A stretch of 64,000 nt of DNA from Lampris incognitus (GCF_029633865.1 NC_079214.1:31886957-31950956), one strand, 5' to 3'. Positions 36,191-48,557 are shown, numbered from the stretch's first letter. Translations and numbers: made by a program. Notes: generated by a model not told the origin, from the sequence alone.

Positions 36191-37785
36191 TAACCCAACA
36201 TTTCATGCCAGGTGGAAAGACATTGAACTCTCCATTATGAATGATTCTCCAATTCATGCAGTATTAGCTCACAACAATTTAGGAAGGTTTATAGATAAGG
36301 TGCAAAATCCATGGGTTAACGCCCAACTAAAAATCTGAAATATGATAAGAGAAGAATATAAACTGGGCCATACATTACAAATAATTCAATGGTGTGTCTA
36401 TGATCCTGAGTTCAAGCCTAATACAATGGATTATAGATTTAAGTCCTGGATTTCAAAAGGAATAACAACATTCTATTCCCTAACAGAAAAGGGACACTTA
36501 AAAGACTTTGAAAAGTTGACGAAAGAATATGATCTTGAAAAATCTGATTTTTATAGGTATCTCCAGATACGTAATCATTTTGAACATAACATTAAGGATA
36601 AAACAGACTTTAATGATCCTATACTTAGGATATTTATTGGTGCCTATCAAAAAGACTCAAATAGGGGTGTTGTCTCGAGATTTTGTAAAGGCCTTATGAC
36701 AAAAAAATCTCACTCTATAGAATACATCAAAGAAAAATGGGAAAAAGAATGTAACTTTACAATATCAAATGATGATTGGCTTGATGTATGTAAATTCCAT
36801 TGGAAATGTACCAACTCCCACATATGGCGGGAGTTTGGGTGGAAGTGTTTTAGTCGATTTTTTATTACACCAAAACAGAAAGCACATATTGATGGGGGGG
36901 ACACCAAATGTTGGACACAGTGTGGACTTCAGGAAGCCAACCACTGGCACATATTCTGGGAGTGCCCAATGATAAGACCTTTCTGGGCAGAGCTTCACAA
37001 AGCATTGAAAAGCATACTTAATAATGATCTGCCCTTGCAATTTTCCACAATATTCTTAGGAAATGCCGATTTCCAGGCAGGACAGCTGGATGAATATTTA
37101 TTTGGTATTTTGAAATGTGCTGGTAAAAAAGCACTCACAAGACATTGGTTACTTCCTGAACCCCCCACAATACAGGAGTGGATAGATATAGTAAATTACA
37201 TTTATGTTATGGAAAAGATTACTTTTTCCCTCTGTCTTCAGAAAAAGAAGTATGTTAAATTCTGGACCAAGTGGGTCAAATATGTGAGGCCCTTAAGGCC
37301 AGATTTTGTGGAGATATTGAATTAATTAGATTTTAATACACCCTCTCTCTCTACCCTCACACTCCTTTTCCCTACCATGCATTGGGAACCTTCATACTCT
37401 CCATACCACAAACTGGGAATCCTCGTATCACCTCTCTCCTGTATAGTCTTATGTACACACGTTACCTCTCCCAAATTGTATAAAGTTCTTAAAGTTTGCC
37501 TTTTTTATGTGTATGTGTATGTATGTGTGTACATGTATGTATGTATGTATGTATGTATGTATGTATGTATGTATGTATGTATGTATGTATGTATGTATGT
37601 GTATGTGTATGTGTATGTATATATATATAAAGTTTTTTTTGTTTTTGTTTTTTATTTTACTTTCACTTGTAAGTTTAAAAAAAAACCTGAATGGCAGAAG
37701 AAAATGAAACTGTTATTGTTTTGATATACATTTTGTAATGTATACTGCTGTGAAAAATAAAGAATTAAAAAAAAAGGGTAACGTT
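36190..37785 (+). mobile_element. L1-type LINE, 5' truncated, with poly-A tail
   Basis: The C-terminal ~330 residues after the RT are open (36342-37325): KSDFYRYLQIRNHFEHN, CTNSHIWREFGWKCFSRFF, CWTQCGLQEANHWHIFWECP (the CCHC-like motif of L1 proteins). Then a 3' untranslated region with an ATGT microsatellite and AATAAAGAATTAAAAAAAAA. Long readable frame indicates a fairly young insertion. Confidence 0.85.
37507..37630. repeat. (ATGT)n microsatellite
   Basis: About 110 bp of GTAT repeats in the L1 3' region. Frames encode Met-Cys-Met-Tyr style repeats only. Confidence 0.95.
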
Positions 37786-37789
37786 TAGT

Positions 37790-38915
37790 GTTTGCCATCT
37801 TCTTATTTTTCAGCATGTACTACCAGATCGAAAAACCTTTTCCAAGGATTTGGACAAGGACTATGCAGCGATGGAAAAACAGTTGAAGAATAAATTAGAT
37901 GCCCAGGACTATTTGTCAGCAACAGCTGATATATGGAGCAGCAATAACAAGAGTTGCCTGGGAGTGACTGTTCACTGGATCGATGAAGGTACAGTCAATG
38001 TATTTGGTTGTGATGAGATGTGCCCTTCCCCCTCTCCCACAGAGTTTTGAGCATCTTTTTGATGGAAAAGAGCTCTATAAATACTATACTGGTATTATTA
38101 TTGTTGTTATATTATTATTAATATTTATGTTGATTGACAGGTTCATTGGTAAATAGCCTACTGTAGATAGTGATGTAGATACACAGCACGCATGTGAGTC
38201 AGTTCAACTAGACATTCAGGAGAGCAGTCACATGTTTGGTATATAAGATGACTGGATTATTTTGATAAAGCAAACTCAGCTATCTCTCCGTTTCTTATGA
38301 CAGGTACCTTACAACGAGAAAAGGCAGCTATAGCTTGTAGAAGATTCAGGGGCCAACACACGTATGATGCAATTGCAACAGAGCTGGAGGACATTTTTTC
38401 CCAATATGGACTGACCAACAACAAAGTGACTGCATGTGTGACAGACAATGGGAGTAATTTTGTAAAGTCATTCAAGGAGTTTCAACAGCAGCAAGCACAG
38501 TCTGAGTGTGATGAGGAGGAGATGGAGGAAGGTGGTGAGGTGACCTTTACAGACCTGCACAGTGTACTCTCCACCACCAATGAAAATGCTGAAAACAGTA
38601 CATGTGAACTGCCTCCCCACTTTAGATGTGCAGCCCATACACTAAATCTAATTGCAAACAATGAGGTAGATAAATGGCTGTCATCTAATTCAGAATCCAA
38701 GGCTGTGTATCGTAGTGCTACAGGCAAATGTTCTGCACTATGGACGAAGGCCAGCCGCTCTACAATAGCATCAGAGTACCTGGAAGAGGTCAGCAGTAAA
38801 ACGTTGATTGTTCCTACTGTAACCAGCTGGAACTCATTCTATGAGGGTTACCCTCACCTACCGTTTAGGGTTACCCTCACCTACCATGTTGGGTTACCCT
38901 CATCTGCCATATAGG
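37790..38915 (+). mobile_element. hAT transposase fragment, ZBED-like, with intron
   Basis: Two coding blocks: YLSATADIWSSNNKSCLGVT then VHWIDEG (37840-37990), and RFRGQHTYDAIATELEDIFS, VTACVTDNGSNFVKSFKEF, FRCAAHTLNLIANNEVDKWL (38300-38850). The first Asp block and DNGSN box belong to the RNase-H fold of hAT. The sequence runs out into a minisatellite at 38844; the dimerisation domain is missing. Confidence 0.75.
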
Positions 38916-39067
38916 GTTACCCTCACCTACCGTCTAGGGGTTACCCCCCCACCTACCATGTAGGGTTACCCTTACCTACCGTTTACGGTTACCCTCACCT
39001 ACCATGTAGGGTTACCCTCATCAGCCATATAGGGCTGCCCTCGCCTACCATGTAGGGTTACCCTCAG
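38844..39067 (+). repeat. 23-bp minisatellite, ~9-10 units
   Basis: The unit is close to GTTACCCTCACCTACCGTTTAGG, with variants CATGTAGG and CATATAGG at the end. It begins exactly inside the hAT coding sequence. Each unit joint contains the near-palindrome AGGGTTACCCT. Confidence 0.85.
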
Positions 39068-39344
39068 TGTTCATGGCTAGGGTTGAGTACCTTGCACCTG
39101 CAGATGGGAGGGGGCTGCTCCTTTTGTCCAGTGTCAGCAGAAAACCACATTCCATCCTGATATGCAAATTGTTTGTCTGCCCCTATAAAAAAAAGCATGT
39201 ATGTAATGCTCTGGGCTCTTTCTTGCCTTGGCGAGACTGAGACCACGTACATGAAATTTTCTGTGAATCAAACTTACTCAGAGAGACAAGACTGACTATT
39301 TTCTTTTTATCACAAAGTTTGCCACTACGTCATAGTCCACGATT

Positions 39345-39503
39345 ACTCCTGCTTGATCTCGTCCGTCAAACTGTCCATCACCACTGCAAACAAGAAAGGG
39401 CTGAGAGCCAATCCTTTATGTAATCCCAACTCCACCTTGAACCCATCTGTCTTTCCAACCGCACACCTCACCACTGTCACACTTCCCTCATACATATCCT
39501 GCA
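39345..39503 (-). mobile_element. RTE LINE, left part, split by a hAT
   Basis: Minus strand: QDMYEGSVTVVRCAVGKTDG, FKVELGLHKGLALSPFLFAV. It continues at 41490 after the hAT; both pieces match the RTE copies at 26330 and 55502. Confidence 0.85.
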
Positions 39504-41481
39504 TAAGGCTGAGTACCGAACTTCGGTACTTTAATGGCACCGACCGAATTGCTTCGGTATTACCGAGTATCGAAAAACGTCTTGTCTTTCAATACCAATT
39601 TTCGGTCCCTAAGTAGTTAATCTCATCATCAAGTTCTAATAATGTTGTCGGTGATTGGCTGTCTAACGTTACGTTACACGGCATGCGCACACAGACGGGG
39701 CTCACGTGACGCACGTGTGTCTGTGTTGTGGCTGATTACAAAGTGCTTCGCGACGGTGTAAAAATGCCGAAGAAATCAAAAGGGTGGCTTTATTTTGTCC
39801 GGCAGGATGCTAACAGTGCGCCGTGCAATATATTATAGTGAACACAGGGAGACAGCCGAGAATCGCCACAACCGGGACGCGAAGTCATGTGTTCCGCACC
39901 GCAGGCGACAACGTTAACCAGTCTACTAAAGGGTCCGACCCGTTAGCCAAGGGCTAGCGAGTCTATTTTTCCGTGCACCTTATGTTACACTACTCCGCCT
40001 CCTTCGGCTTCAGCATATCAGCTCTTTCACGTCTGTGGGTGCACGCGCTTCCGATGGCCTCACGGTCTCACTATATCTAGGGGGCAGCCGAGAACCGTCA
40101 CCACCGGGGCGCGAACTCGTGTATTTCGCACCGTGGGCGACAACGTTACCCAGTCGACTAAAGGGGCCGACCTGTTAGCCAAGGGCTAATGTGTGTACTT
40201 ATCCGAGCATGTTACAATATGTCAAAAAGTCGTCGTTGCCAAGACCGGCAACATGACGAATTTGACGAAACACTTGAACGTGCATGGAACAAATTTACGG
40301 ACAAATTCACGGATATATAACCAAGTCCAGTTGCACTTGATTTAATTCCTTTGGATAACAAATTTAAGAGCAGAAAGTTGCTCCGTGTTTGACTGCATGA
40401 AGAAGAGCGGGTTGCAGCCATTTACAAGTCCACCAGAGCCTCCTTCAAAATCTCCGCCACCGGATTCCACCTCGTACGAGGTTACTGTGGATGGCGCATT
40501 GTCTGGGATTTTAGCAGGTAACGTTTAGCAAACATAAAAAATTGGCCAACTTGTACATGGTTGTTTATTAAAGTTAACGTGTGCCGCGGTCACTTATACT
40601 GGTACCCATGTAACGTTAGATATTGTTTGTGTGTAGCTTTAGTTTATGGCTATATAAAGCTAGCTAAATCAAAAGCTAAAATGCATTAAGATCGATAGTA
40701 ACTGATATAAGTTAGCTTGTTAAAATGTGATTATACATTGGGTCGGCTGGCTAAAAAGCTCGGCTATCTTTTTTCTCTTCAGCCAATGTTTTCCCTGCTT
40801 TATTTACAGAAGAAAATTACCTTGCTTGCATCTACCCTGAGAGTGTCTTATTTTTTCATTTTCGTTTTTGTTCGCAGAAGCGGCCAAAGCTCTCTGCCCT
40901 TGAGGAGCTATTTGCTGAAGATGACATGGCAATTGAAGTAAGAACACAGGACACTGAGCACTACAGAGAAGGTTCAGGAAGAGATACAGTGCTACAGAGG
41001 TCTACCATCTACCCTAACCTCCGTGAGTCCAGTGACCTGGTGGTGGAACAAGAAGGACACTCTGCCAATGCTTTCAGACTTGGCAACCAGTTATCTCTGT
41101 GTAAAACATCATCCACACCCTCACAGCGTACATTTTCTATTGCTGGGGACACCATCAGCCTGAAGCGGGCTTGTCTGTTACCTGAGAAAGCAGACATGTT
41201 GATTTTTCTGAAAAAGAATTGCTGAGTGAAGCCTCTGTAAGATGTTAAGATCTTAGTATGCAGCAGTGAGCATTAGACACTGACTTGTCACTTGCTTGCA
41301 ACTGTCCGTTTTGTACTGAAGTGATAAAAAAGAAAACCCAAGATTTGTACCATAATGTGAAATTTAATTTTCTTTTTTAGAGTGGAGTTTATAAAATTGG
41401 TATCGAAAAAAGTATTGCTCAGGAACCGGTATCGAAATCAAAGTACCAGTATCGAAACATTTTGAATGATACCCAGCCCTA
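39504..41481 (+). mobile_element. hAT transposon, internally reduced, carrying SINE
   Basis: Terminal inverted repeats TAAGGCTGAGTACC and, at the other end, GATACCCAGCCCTA. Target duplication ATCCTGCA (39496-39503) and ATCTTGCA (41482-41489), one substitution apart. Encodes the start of a BED-finger protein (PKKSKGWLYFVRQDANSAPC) and the C-terminal dimerisation segment (QRTFSIAGDTISLKRACLLP, KADMLIFLKKNC at 41120-41224). The middle of the transposase is absent, so non-autonomous. Confidence 0.85.
39832..40215 (-). repeat. Dimeric tRNA-derived SINE inside the hAT
   Basis: Two tRNA-like heads in a row on the minus strand, each with a TTTAGT-GACT A-box region and a GGTTCGC-type B box, and each followed by the same body. 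Same family as 34414-34680. It interrupts the BED-finger coding of the hAT. Confidence 0.65.
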
Positions 41482-41489
41482 ATCTTGCA

Positions 41490-41990
41490 CCACACCTACA
41501 TACTTCTCTGCAACTCCTGACTTCCTCATACAATACCACACCTGCTCTCTCAGTACCCTGTCATATGCTTTCTCTAAATCCACAAAGGCACAATGTCACT
41601 CCTTCTGGCCTTCTCTATACTTCTCAATCGACATTCTCAAAGTAAACATCGCATCTGTAGTGTACTTTTGTGGCATGAAACCATATTGATGCTCACTGAT
41701 CATCACCTCTTCTCTTAACCTAGCTTCTATTACTCTTTCCCATATCTTCATGCTGTGGCTGATCAACTTTATATCTCTGTAGTTGCTGCAGTTCTGCATA
41801 TCACCCTTATTCTTGAAAATCAGTACATGTATGCTTCTTTTCCACTGCTCAGGCATCCTCTCACTTTCTAAGATTGTGTTAAACAATCTAGTTAAAACAC
41901 CACTGCCATCCCTCCTAAACAGTTCCATGCCTCCACAGGTATGTCATCTGGACCAACTGCCTTTCCACTCTTCCTTGTCTTCAATAATGA
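41490..41990 (-). mobile_element. RTE LINE, right part, 5' truncated
   Basis: Minus strand: RLFNTILESERMPEQWKRSI, FKNKGDMQNCSNYRDIKLIS, QYGFMPQKYTTDAMFTLRMS. It joins 39503 when the hAT is taken out. Confidence 0.85.
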
Positions 41991-42019
41991 ATATTAGAGA
42001 GAATTGAGTTGTTTTTTCC

Positions 42020-42119
42020 CCCTGCCAAGCTCCTGCTACACTCTAGTCCAATAGATGGCGGTAATGTGTCTTTAAGCTGGTTTGCCAACTGCCATTAAAA
42101 CTAGAAGGAGGAGGAGGAA
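42020..42119 (+). repeat. LINE-type 3' tail fragment
   Basis: CCAATAGATGGCGGTAATGT, GGTTTGCCAACTGCCATTAA, then an AGGAGG-rich end. This is a repeat tail seen in many fish sequences, lying just before the nsmce1 leader exon. Identified from memory. Confidence 0.4.
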
Positions 42120-42337
42120 ATCAGTTGACCTTTCACGTTTTATAGACGTACGCAGTTTGTTTGGGAAACGCGGTGAAACAGTTTCAGGTACCATAAACAA
42201 ACTGAAATACCCCTAAACGCCGAACCGCTGCGATGCTCTTTATCTGAAGACTCTTTTTATCTCAACGGATCTCGTTAGAATCCTCGATATTAGCTGTTTA
42301 ACTCACTTTTACTACACCAAGAAGACCAGCTTGCAAG
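42120..42337 (+). other. nsmce1: Probable promoter and untranslated first exon of nsmce1
   Basis: This stretch between two repeats ends with TTGCAAG followed by a consensus GTAAGG donor at 42338. It has no usable open frame. It is the best candidate for the leader exon joined to the acceptor GTATGTGTAG at 49630. The transcription start is not defined. Inference from position and splice signal. Confidence 0.4.
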
Positions 42338-42549
42338 GTAAGGCGGCCCGGTACTAGCCATCACTCTTGACATTCATTTCAGTGCCATGCCAGCAAACGT
42401 AATCTGTTGCTTCAGTGTGTGGTAGCGTTAATGGTAAACTAACTAGCTTCAAGATTCGTCATTGTAGGATTTTTCAGAAGTCTGCTGTAAAGTGCCTATA
42501 AACTCTTCAGTCGACCGGTTTTTACACACTCCTAACAGCTTTAATCACC

Positions 42550-44410
42550 ATTCTTCCCCTCCCATTGTTTTTATTCAAACGATAAATTACAATAAGGAAA
42601 CATTACAACTGAAAACTTTTCATCCTCTAGAAAACAATGAGCAGACGCCACAAGAGATGTAAAACGTGTACACAAACCATACAAAAAGGCATAAAATAAA
42701 TAAAGCAGAATAAAACAAAATAACCATAATCAATTAAGCTGAATAAAATGTAAAATAACAATACAAAAACTAAATTGTAAATAATGGTTGACTAAACGAT
42801 TGTTAGTTTTTAAGATATTACGTTGGTCAGATCATTTTCTAGTAATCCATAGAGGTCTTTGGCACATTTTGATTTCATTAATTTCAAGGACTTAATATAG
42901 AGTTGAGTTTCATCATAGTAGCACATGAAGATGGGTGGATTCTTAATAAATTTAGCGTTATGAATAAAAAAAATTCTCTAAAGTAAAACATTGATGAGCA
43001 GGTCCGATTTTTTTATCTTCTAATAACACACCAACAATAATACTATTATGATATATAATATGCGTTATTGTGGTTTTTCTACTTAACCATTCTATAAATT
43101 GTTTCCAGAACAATTGTGAATGAGGGCATGAAACAGAGATGCTCTGTTGTTGCAATATCACCATTATAGAAAACACATTCATTATTCTCAAATCTCAATG
43201 TAAAAAATTCACGGGAAGGATAGAAATCGCTCGTTATTTTGTAGTGAATTTCTTTTGTTTTGGGTGGAACTGGATATTTGAAGAATTTCGTTCTCAATTT
43301 GGATACTGTTGGTTGGCCAAAAATGTTTAAAATATCGTTTCTATAAGACTGAGCAGGGTATAAATTATTTGTTAGTATATATCGAATGAATTTGTTTGAA
43401 TATGTTTCATCAAGAAAATGAAATCCATTTATAAAAGGTGTTGGGAGATGGGATGGGGACTGAGAATACACTGCTATATTTTTTGCTAAGGTAAGAAATG
43501 TATTGGGTGTGGCATTGATAAGACATTTAAATTAATTGAGATTGCAATCAAAATTAAATATATAACAAAAATCATTGTAAGATAGTACATCCCCATTTAC
43601 GTCTAATAGGTCCATTATACACCAAATATTTCTATCAATCCAGTTCCTATAAAACAAAGATTTTCCTTGCGAAGTATATATCTGTTGTTCCACAATGGTG
43701 TATTATGAGGTGTGAAGTTGTGTTTGTAAAATATCCATCCATCCATTATCCAAACCGCTTATCCTGCTCAGGGTTGCAGGGATGCTGGAGTCTATCCCAG
43801 CAGTCATTTGGCGGCAGGTGGGCAGACACCCTGGACAGGCCGCCAGTCCATCACAGGGCCCACACACACACATTCACACCTAGGGACAATTTAGTATGGC
43901 TGATTCACCTGACCTACATGTCTTTGGACTGTGGGAGGAAACCAGAGCACCCAGAGGAAACTCACGCAGACACGGGGAGAACATGCAAACTCCACACAGA
44001 GGGCGACCTGGGACGACCCCCAAGGTTGGACTACCCCAGAACTCGAACCCAGGACTTACTTGCTGTGAGGTGACCGTGCTAATCACTGCGCCACCGTGTC
44101 GCCTGTTGTAAAAATAATTTCCAAAAAATTAAAACTTGTTGATATTTAGAAAGTTTAAGAGGTAATTTGGTTACATCGAAGTCACATTTTAAAACAAATT
44201 CTATACCACCCATCTTATCAAATAATAGTTTGGGGGAATATGTGCCAGATACTGCCAGGGGATTTAACACATTGTTTCAGCCAATTCAGTTTTAAAGTAC
44301 TATGCATACATTCAAAGTTTAGTCCACCTTCAGAAAGATCTTTGACAGTGATAGCTTTTTTGATATAGTGTGTTCGATTCCTCCATATAAAATTGGCTTT
44401 AATCACCATA
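42550..44410 (-). mobile_element. L1-type LINE, 3' part, interrupted by a SINE
   Basis: Minus strand 44409-44110: FIWRNRTHYIKKAITVKDL, KLNWLKQCVKSPGSIWHIF. After the SINE, 43720-42960: FFKYPVPPKTKEIHYKITSD, FYPSREFFTLRFENNECVF. These are the C-terminal region of fish L1 proteins. Several stops and shifts. Confidence 0.7.
43732..44105 (-). repeat. tRNA-derived SINE, full length
   Basis: Minus strand: GTGGCGCAGTGATTAGCACG (A box) and GGGTTCGAGTTCTGG (B box), a body including GGAGGAAACCAGAG-type words in the complementary strand, and a GGATGGAT tail. Target duplication TTGTAAAA at 43724-43731 and 44106-44113. Inserted in the L1. Confidence 0.85.
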
Positions 44411-47400
44411 CTGTGCTAAGTACAACTGAGTTCGCCACTTGTGTACGTCATAAGTCCTTGCCTGTAGTTTCAAGTGACACACCATAACGGTACATCCCCC
44501 CTCTTCTAGATGTAGCACAAAATAGATTATAGCAACACAAACAACAACTATGTTGCATAACTTGAGTGGCACAGATCCCTGAACACAACAGCATGGGTGG
44601 AGTACAGCACACAGGAAACTTACAAACTCACATGGCAGAAAAAGATGAGATGGCAATGTGTAACTAATAAGGTACAGAATAATCAATCACTGGAAGAACA
44701 ATATTTCTCAGAGTGCACAAATTAGTTTTTATCAGTCACTGGGGCTAAGTGGTGATGTAATCCCGATAACACTGGTTGGGTGGCTGACTCTTTGTGAGCA
44801 AGTCACCACAGGTTGTCTACCACCTGAATCACTTGAGGGGATTTCTCGTGTGGCAATGGACAGTGTGAGTGGTGCGGTGTCAGCGCAGACAGTTTCTGTA
44901 TTGGGTGCTGCTGAAACGGGGATTTGTGGCTAGTCGTCCTCAGAGATGGCCGGTGGGGGTTCATCAACTCGGAGGAGGTGTTGCCTATTCCTGATGTAGT
45001 TGGTTCCTTGGGATGTTATTATGTAGCTGTTACGCTGAGGGGCTGGGCCCTCTACTCTTGCTAACTTGTCAAAACCACATGCAGTCGGCATCCTGATGGT
45101 TTGACATAGACTTAATGCAGGGAGGTGCCGGGCATTGCGGTCATGATATGCTTTCCCCCTCATCTTCTTTTTTATGATAGTGACTTTCACATTAGTGTGG
45201 ACAGCTGGCTGGAGCATGGCTTTGGTCACTGGTATGAAGGTTTTGGCCCATCTGGACAGAAGGCACTCAGTGGGACGGGATTCCATCACGGGAAATGTTG
45301 CGAGCGTGGAGGGAGCAGCTTGGATCAGTGCCATTATGATAGCACTTTTCTAGGAGATGCTTAGCGGATTGTACAGCCCACTCAGCAAGGCCATTCAATT
45401 GCGGGAAATGAGGACTTGTTTGCATGTGCCGGAGGTCCCATGTGTGTGCAAAGTCTGAGAAGTCCTTTCCAGTCAGTGAACTGGATCCCATTGTCAGTCA
45501 TGAGGGTGTGAGGAACACTATATGTTGCAAAGTGTCATTTCAGCTTTGCAATGACTGTGGTGCTTTTCATATCATGGAGGTAGTCCAGCTCCAACCACCC
45601 CAAGTAAGAGTCCACAACCATTAAATGCATTTTGGCATGCCATTCAAATATATACGTATCTGCTGCAGTGAATGAACACGGTAGGTCTGGGATTTCATGA
45701 AGGTGCAATGGTTCCTTTGTGTAGTGAGGTGTGAGAGCATTGCAGGCTGCACAGCGAGACACCGCCTTCTCAATGTCTGTGTACATTGAAGGCCAGTACA
45801 TGGTCTCCCGAGCTCTGCGTTTGGTGGCATAGATACCAGGGTGGCCGTGGTTTAGCTAGTCAACATAGAACGTTTGCAGTGCAGGGGGTGTTATTAGTTT
45901 TTGTCCACAGAGCAGAAATCCGTCTTCAACAGTCAACTCTTCCTTCATGGAAAAAAAGGGACGCAGAGCATGGGGTAATTCCTTTGAGGTGTTAGGCCAG
46001 CCGTGCAGGATTACATCAGAAAGCTGTTGACATATTACATCCCTCTCCACGGCATTTCTCAGTTCATCTGTGCGACGTGAGGAGAGCACTTGCACCGTCA
46101 TGACATCCAAGAGGTCATCAGTAAGTGCGGGCTCAATCACCAGTAGGTGTGCACGTGATAAAGCATCAGCAACAAAAAGTTCCTTACTGCATTTATAAGT
46201 CACATCCAGGTTGTAGCAATGTAATTTCAACATCATACCCTGCAGGCGGGGTGACGCGGTGTGAAGCGGTTTCCTCAGAATTGTTATTAAAGGCCGGTGG
46301 TTGCTTTCAGCTGTGACAGGACGTCTATAGATGAAATCATGGAACTTCTTAGTTGCAAAGATGAGAACCAACATTTCTTTTTCAATCTGTACATACCTTG
46401 ACTTAGTGGGTGTGAGGGCATGTGATGTGAATGCCACAGGCCTCCCTTGCTGGAGACACACCGCACCGAGACCATGTTGTGATGCATTAGCTGATATGAC
46501 CACTGGCTTTGATATGTCAAAGAACTGTAGAACTGGTAGGTTTGTCACTGCTTGTTTCAGCTTGTTGAATGCCATGTCATGGGCTTCATGCCAGCTCCAC
46601 TCCACATCTTGGTGCATCAGTTGTCTCAGGGGACCAGTAACTTCACTGTATTGAGGGATAAACTTTGACAGATAGTTTGTCGTGCCCTAAAAACTGCTGC
46701 TTGGCTCATTTGTCCTGCGGTTTTGCCATGTCGTACACTGTTTTAGTTTTTTCAGGGTTTGGCTTGACACCATCAGCGGTTAGCAGGTGGCCGACATAGT
46801 GGACACAGCGGACTCTGAATTTGCATTGGTCGGGGTTGATTTTCAAGTTGATGGCCCGAATTCTATTCAATACCCATCCAGACGATCATCATGTTCTTGC
46901 AGTGTACGTCCCCAGATTCAAATATTGTCTACTACAATCTCGCAGGGTTGTCCATTACATTTTGGAACACACTGCCTGTGCAGATTCTAAGGAACCTATA
47001 GCGGCCATAGGGTGACATTAAAGTTGTAAGCTTTGGGGAAGCTTTCATCAAGTGGGATCTATCAAAAACTGCATTCGGCATCCAGAATACTGAAAACTTT
47101 AGCATCAGGCATGTCTGCAATAATTTATTCGATATACTTCAGAGGGTGACATACTCTGAGAAAGGGCCTTGTTCAGGTGTACTGGCTTGATGCAAATTCT
47201 CACAGTTCCATCTTTTTTCTTGGCTGCAACCATGGCAGACACCCATTCTGGGGCTTCATTTTCTGGCACTATGACACTAAATGCAGTCATTTGATCAAGC
47301 TCTGCCTTAACCTTTTCTTTCATGGCTATTGGAACCTTGCGAGGAGCACACACTGTAGGGGCAATAGTGTCGTCTAGCCTCATGTAATATATGACTTGCA

Positions 47401-47440
47401 GGATCACAACGGCACAGTGCAACAAAGCCCGAATGCACCC
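44411..47440 (-). mobile_element. Ty3/Gypsy fossil: reverse transcriptase, RNase H, integrase
   Basis: Parts read on the minus strand, in order from 47440 down: start of reverse transcriptase, RNase H with its DALSRAH end, H2C2/integrase core and the integrase C-terminal region, then probable 3' untranslated or LTR sequence to about 44411. Gag and protease are not seen. It is broken in many places (roughly ten or more) and looks fairly old. It abuts a hAT fragment at about 47400. Confidence 0.8.
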
Positions 47441-48557
47441 CATGCATTGCCGGGGCCCCGTCTGTAGTGATTGCTACGAGCTTATGAATGGGAATGCTGT
47501 TATCATGACCATAACGTTTAAACTCATAAATGTCCTCACCTCTTGTTCTCCCTTTTAATGGTAAAAGGGCGAGAAAACCCTCCCAAGTAGTTGTATCCTT
47601 AAAAGCCATGCAAACGACGTCCGCGGTGGCGTAGCGGTCTAAGCATCGGCTTGGTGTCGATGCAGTTACCCACTGGGGACTGGGGTTCGCGCCCCGGTCT
47701 CGTCAGATCCGACTATGGCCGGACTCGATGAAGCAGCAATCATTGGCAACGCTGTCTTCGGGAGGGGGGCGGAGTCGGCTTGTGTTCGTCATGTGAATGC
47801 GTCTCTGTGTGTGTCGGAAAAACAGTGGTTCGGCTTGGATTCGCCTTGTCACGAAAGTGGGGAGGCGTCTCCTTCGAGACTGCCGGCCGGAGAGATGCAG
47901 TTGGCGAACGCATGCAATACGAGGGTGGGTGTTTGAATTAAAATAGGGATCAATTGGCCACTAAATTGGGAGAAAAAAGGGAAAAATCAGAAATAAATTA
48001 AAAAAAAAATGCCATGCAAACAAACACCATCAGCTGTGCAGTGTCTGTCATAGCCTGGGATTTGTCAAATTGCAGTGAAAAGCACTGACAAAGTTATAAA
48101 TCCTTGAGCACTTGTTGATTCACATCCTCCAATAATGACTCCACCCTTTTTGTCACAGTGGCTGGGCCAAGTGGCACACTTCCGATAGCATTTTTAATGT
48201 CCTCTTTGGATTCTTTGAATAATGTCTTGGCGGCAATGGCCATTGCCTCCTTGTATAGCTCTCGATCGGTAAATGGTTTTATGTTTAGCCAAAAGATAGC
48301 GGACACAGAAGGATGACTCTGTTTGCAGCCTTACTTTTAGCTGTTGGTATAGTAAAAAGCGACTCCTGTGCTTTCAATATAGACTTGAGCTCATCAACTT
48401 TTTTTGAACGAAGCGTGCTCTTTAGCATGTAGGCGTCTTTGAACTTGGGGTGGATTGTGTTTTGGTGCTGCTCCACATTACCCTTTTTTGCGAGCACTAC
48501 AGCCTGATGACAAATCAGGCGGAAACCGTCAATGGTGTTGATAAAAGTGCTCAACAA
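47400..48557 (-). mobile_element. hAT-like (ZBED5/SCAND3-type) transposase fragment, split by a SINE
   Basis: Minus strand 48557-48022: STLRSKKVDELKSILKAQES, ELYKEAMAIAAKTLFKESKE, GPATVTKRVESLLEDV. After the SINE, 47609-47400: TTTWEGFLALLPLKGRTRGE, HKLVAITTDGAPAMHGVHSG then FVALC, the DGAPAM box of this hAT group. Broken upstream by frame changes, truncated downstream at the Gypsy fossil. Confidence 0.75.
47616..48010 (+). repeat. tRNA-derived SINE, third family, with perfect target duplication
   Basis: Plus strand: GCGGTGGCGTAGCGGTCTAA (A box), GGGGTTCGCGCCCCGG (B box), a unique body, and an end AATTGGCCACTAAATTGGGA followed by an A-rich tail. The 11-bp target duplication GCCATGCAAAC is perfect (47605-47615 and 48011-48021). 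It splits the hAT open frame at VCMAF. Looks young. Confidence 0.9.

Noticed and set aside
38844-39067. CRISPR-like array or interstitial telomere
   Set aside because: Units are head to tail without unique spacers, and TTAGGGTTA words arise from the 23-bp unit. It is a minisatellite in a eukaryotic genome.
39068-39344. Possible LTR with a TATAAAA box between the minisatellite and the RTE LINE
   Set aside because: No second copy, no TG...CA borders with a target duplication, and no adjacent element parts could be seen.
42050-42070. CCAAT box plus a YY1-like ATGGCGG word upstream of the nsmce1 leader exon
   Set aside because: The words belong to a repeat tail common in fish genomes (42020-42119), so they are not evidence for a promoter by themselves.
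47616-47700. Functional tRNA genes at the SINE heads (also 34600, 40130 and 44080)
   Set aside because: A and B boxes are present but the acceptor stems do not pair, and the sequences continue into SINE bodies with target duplications.
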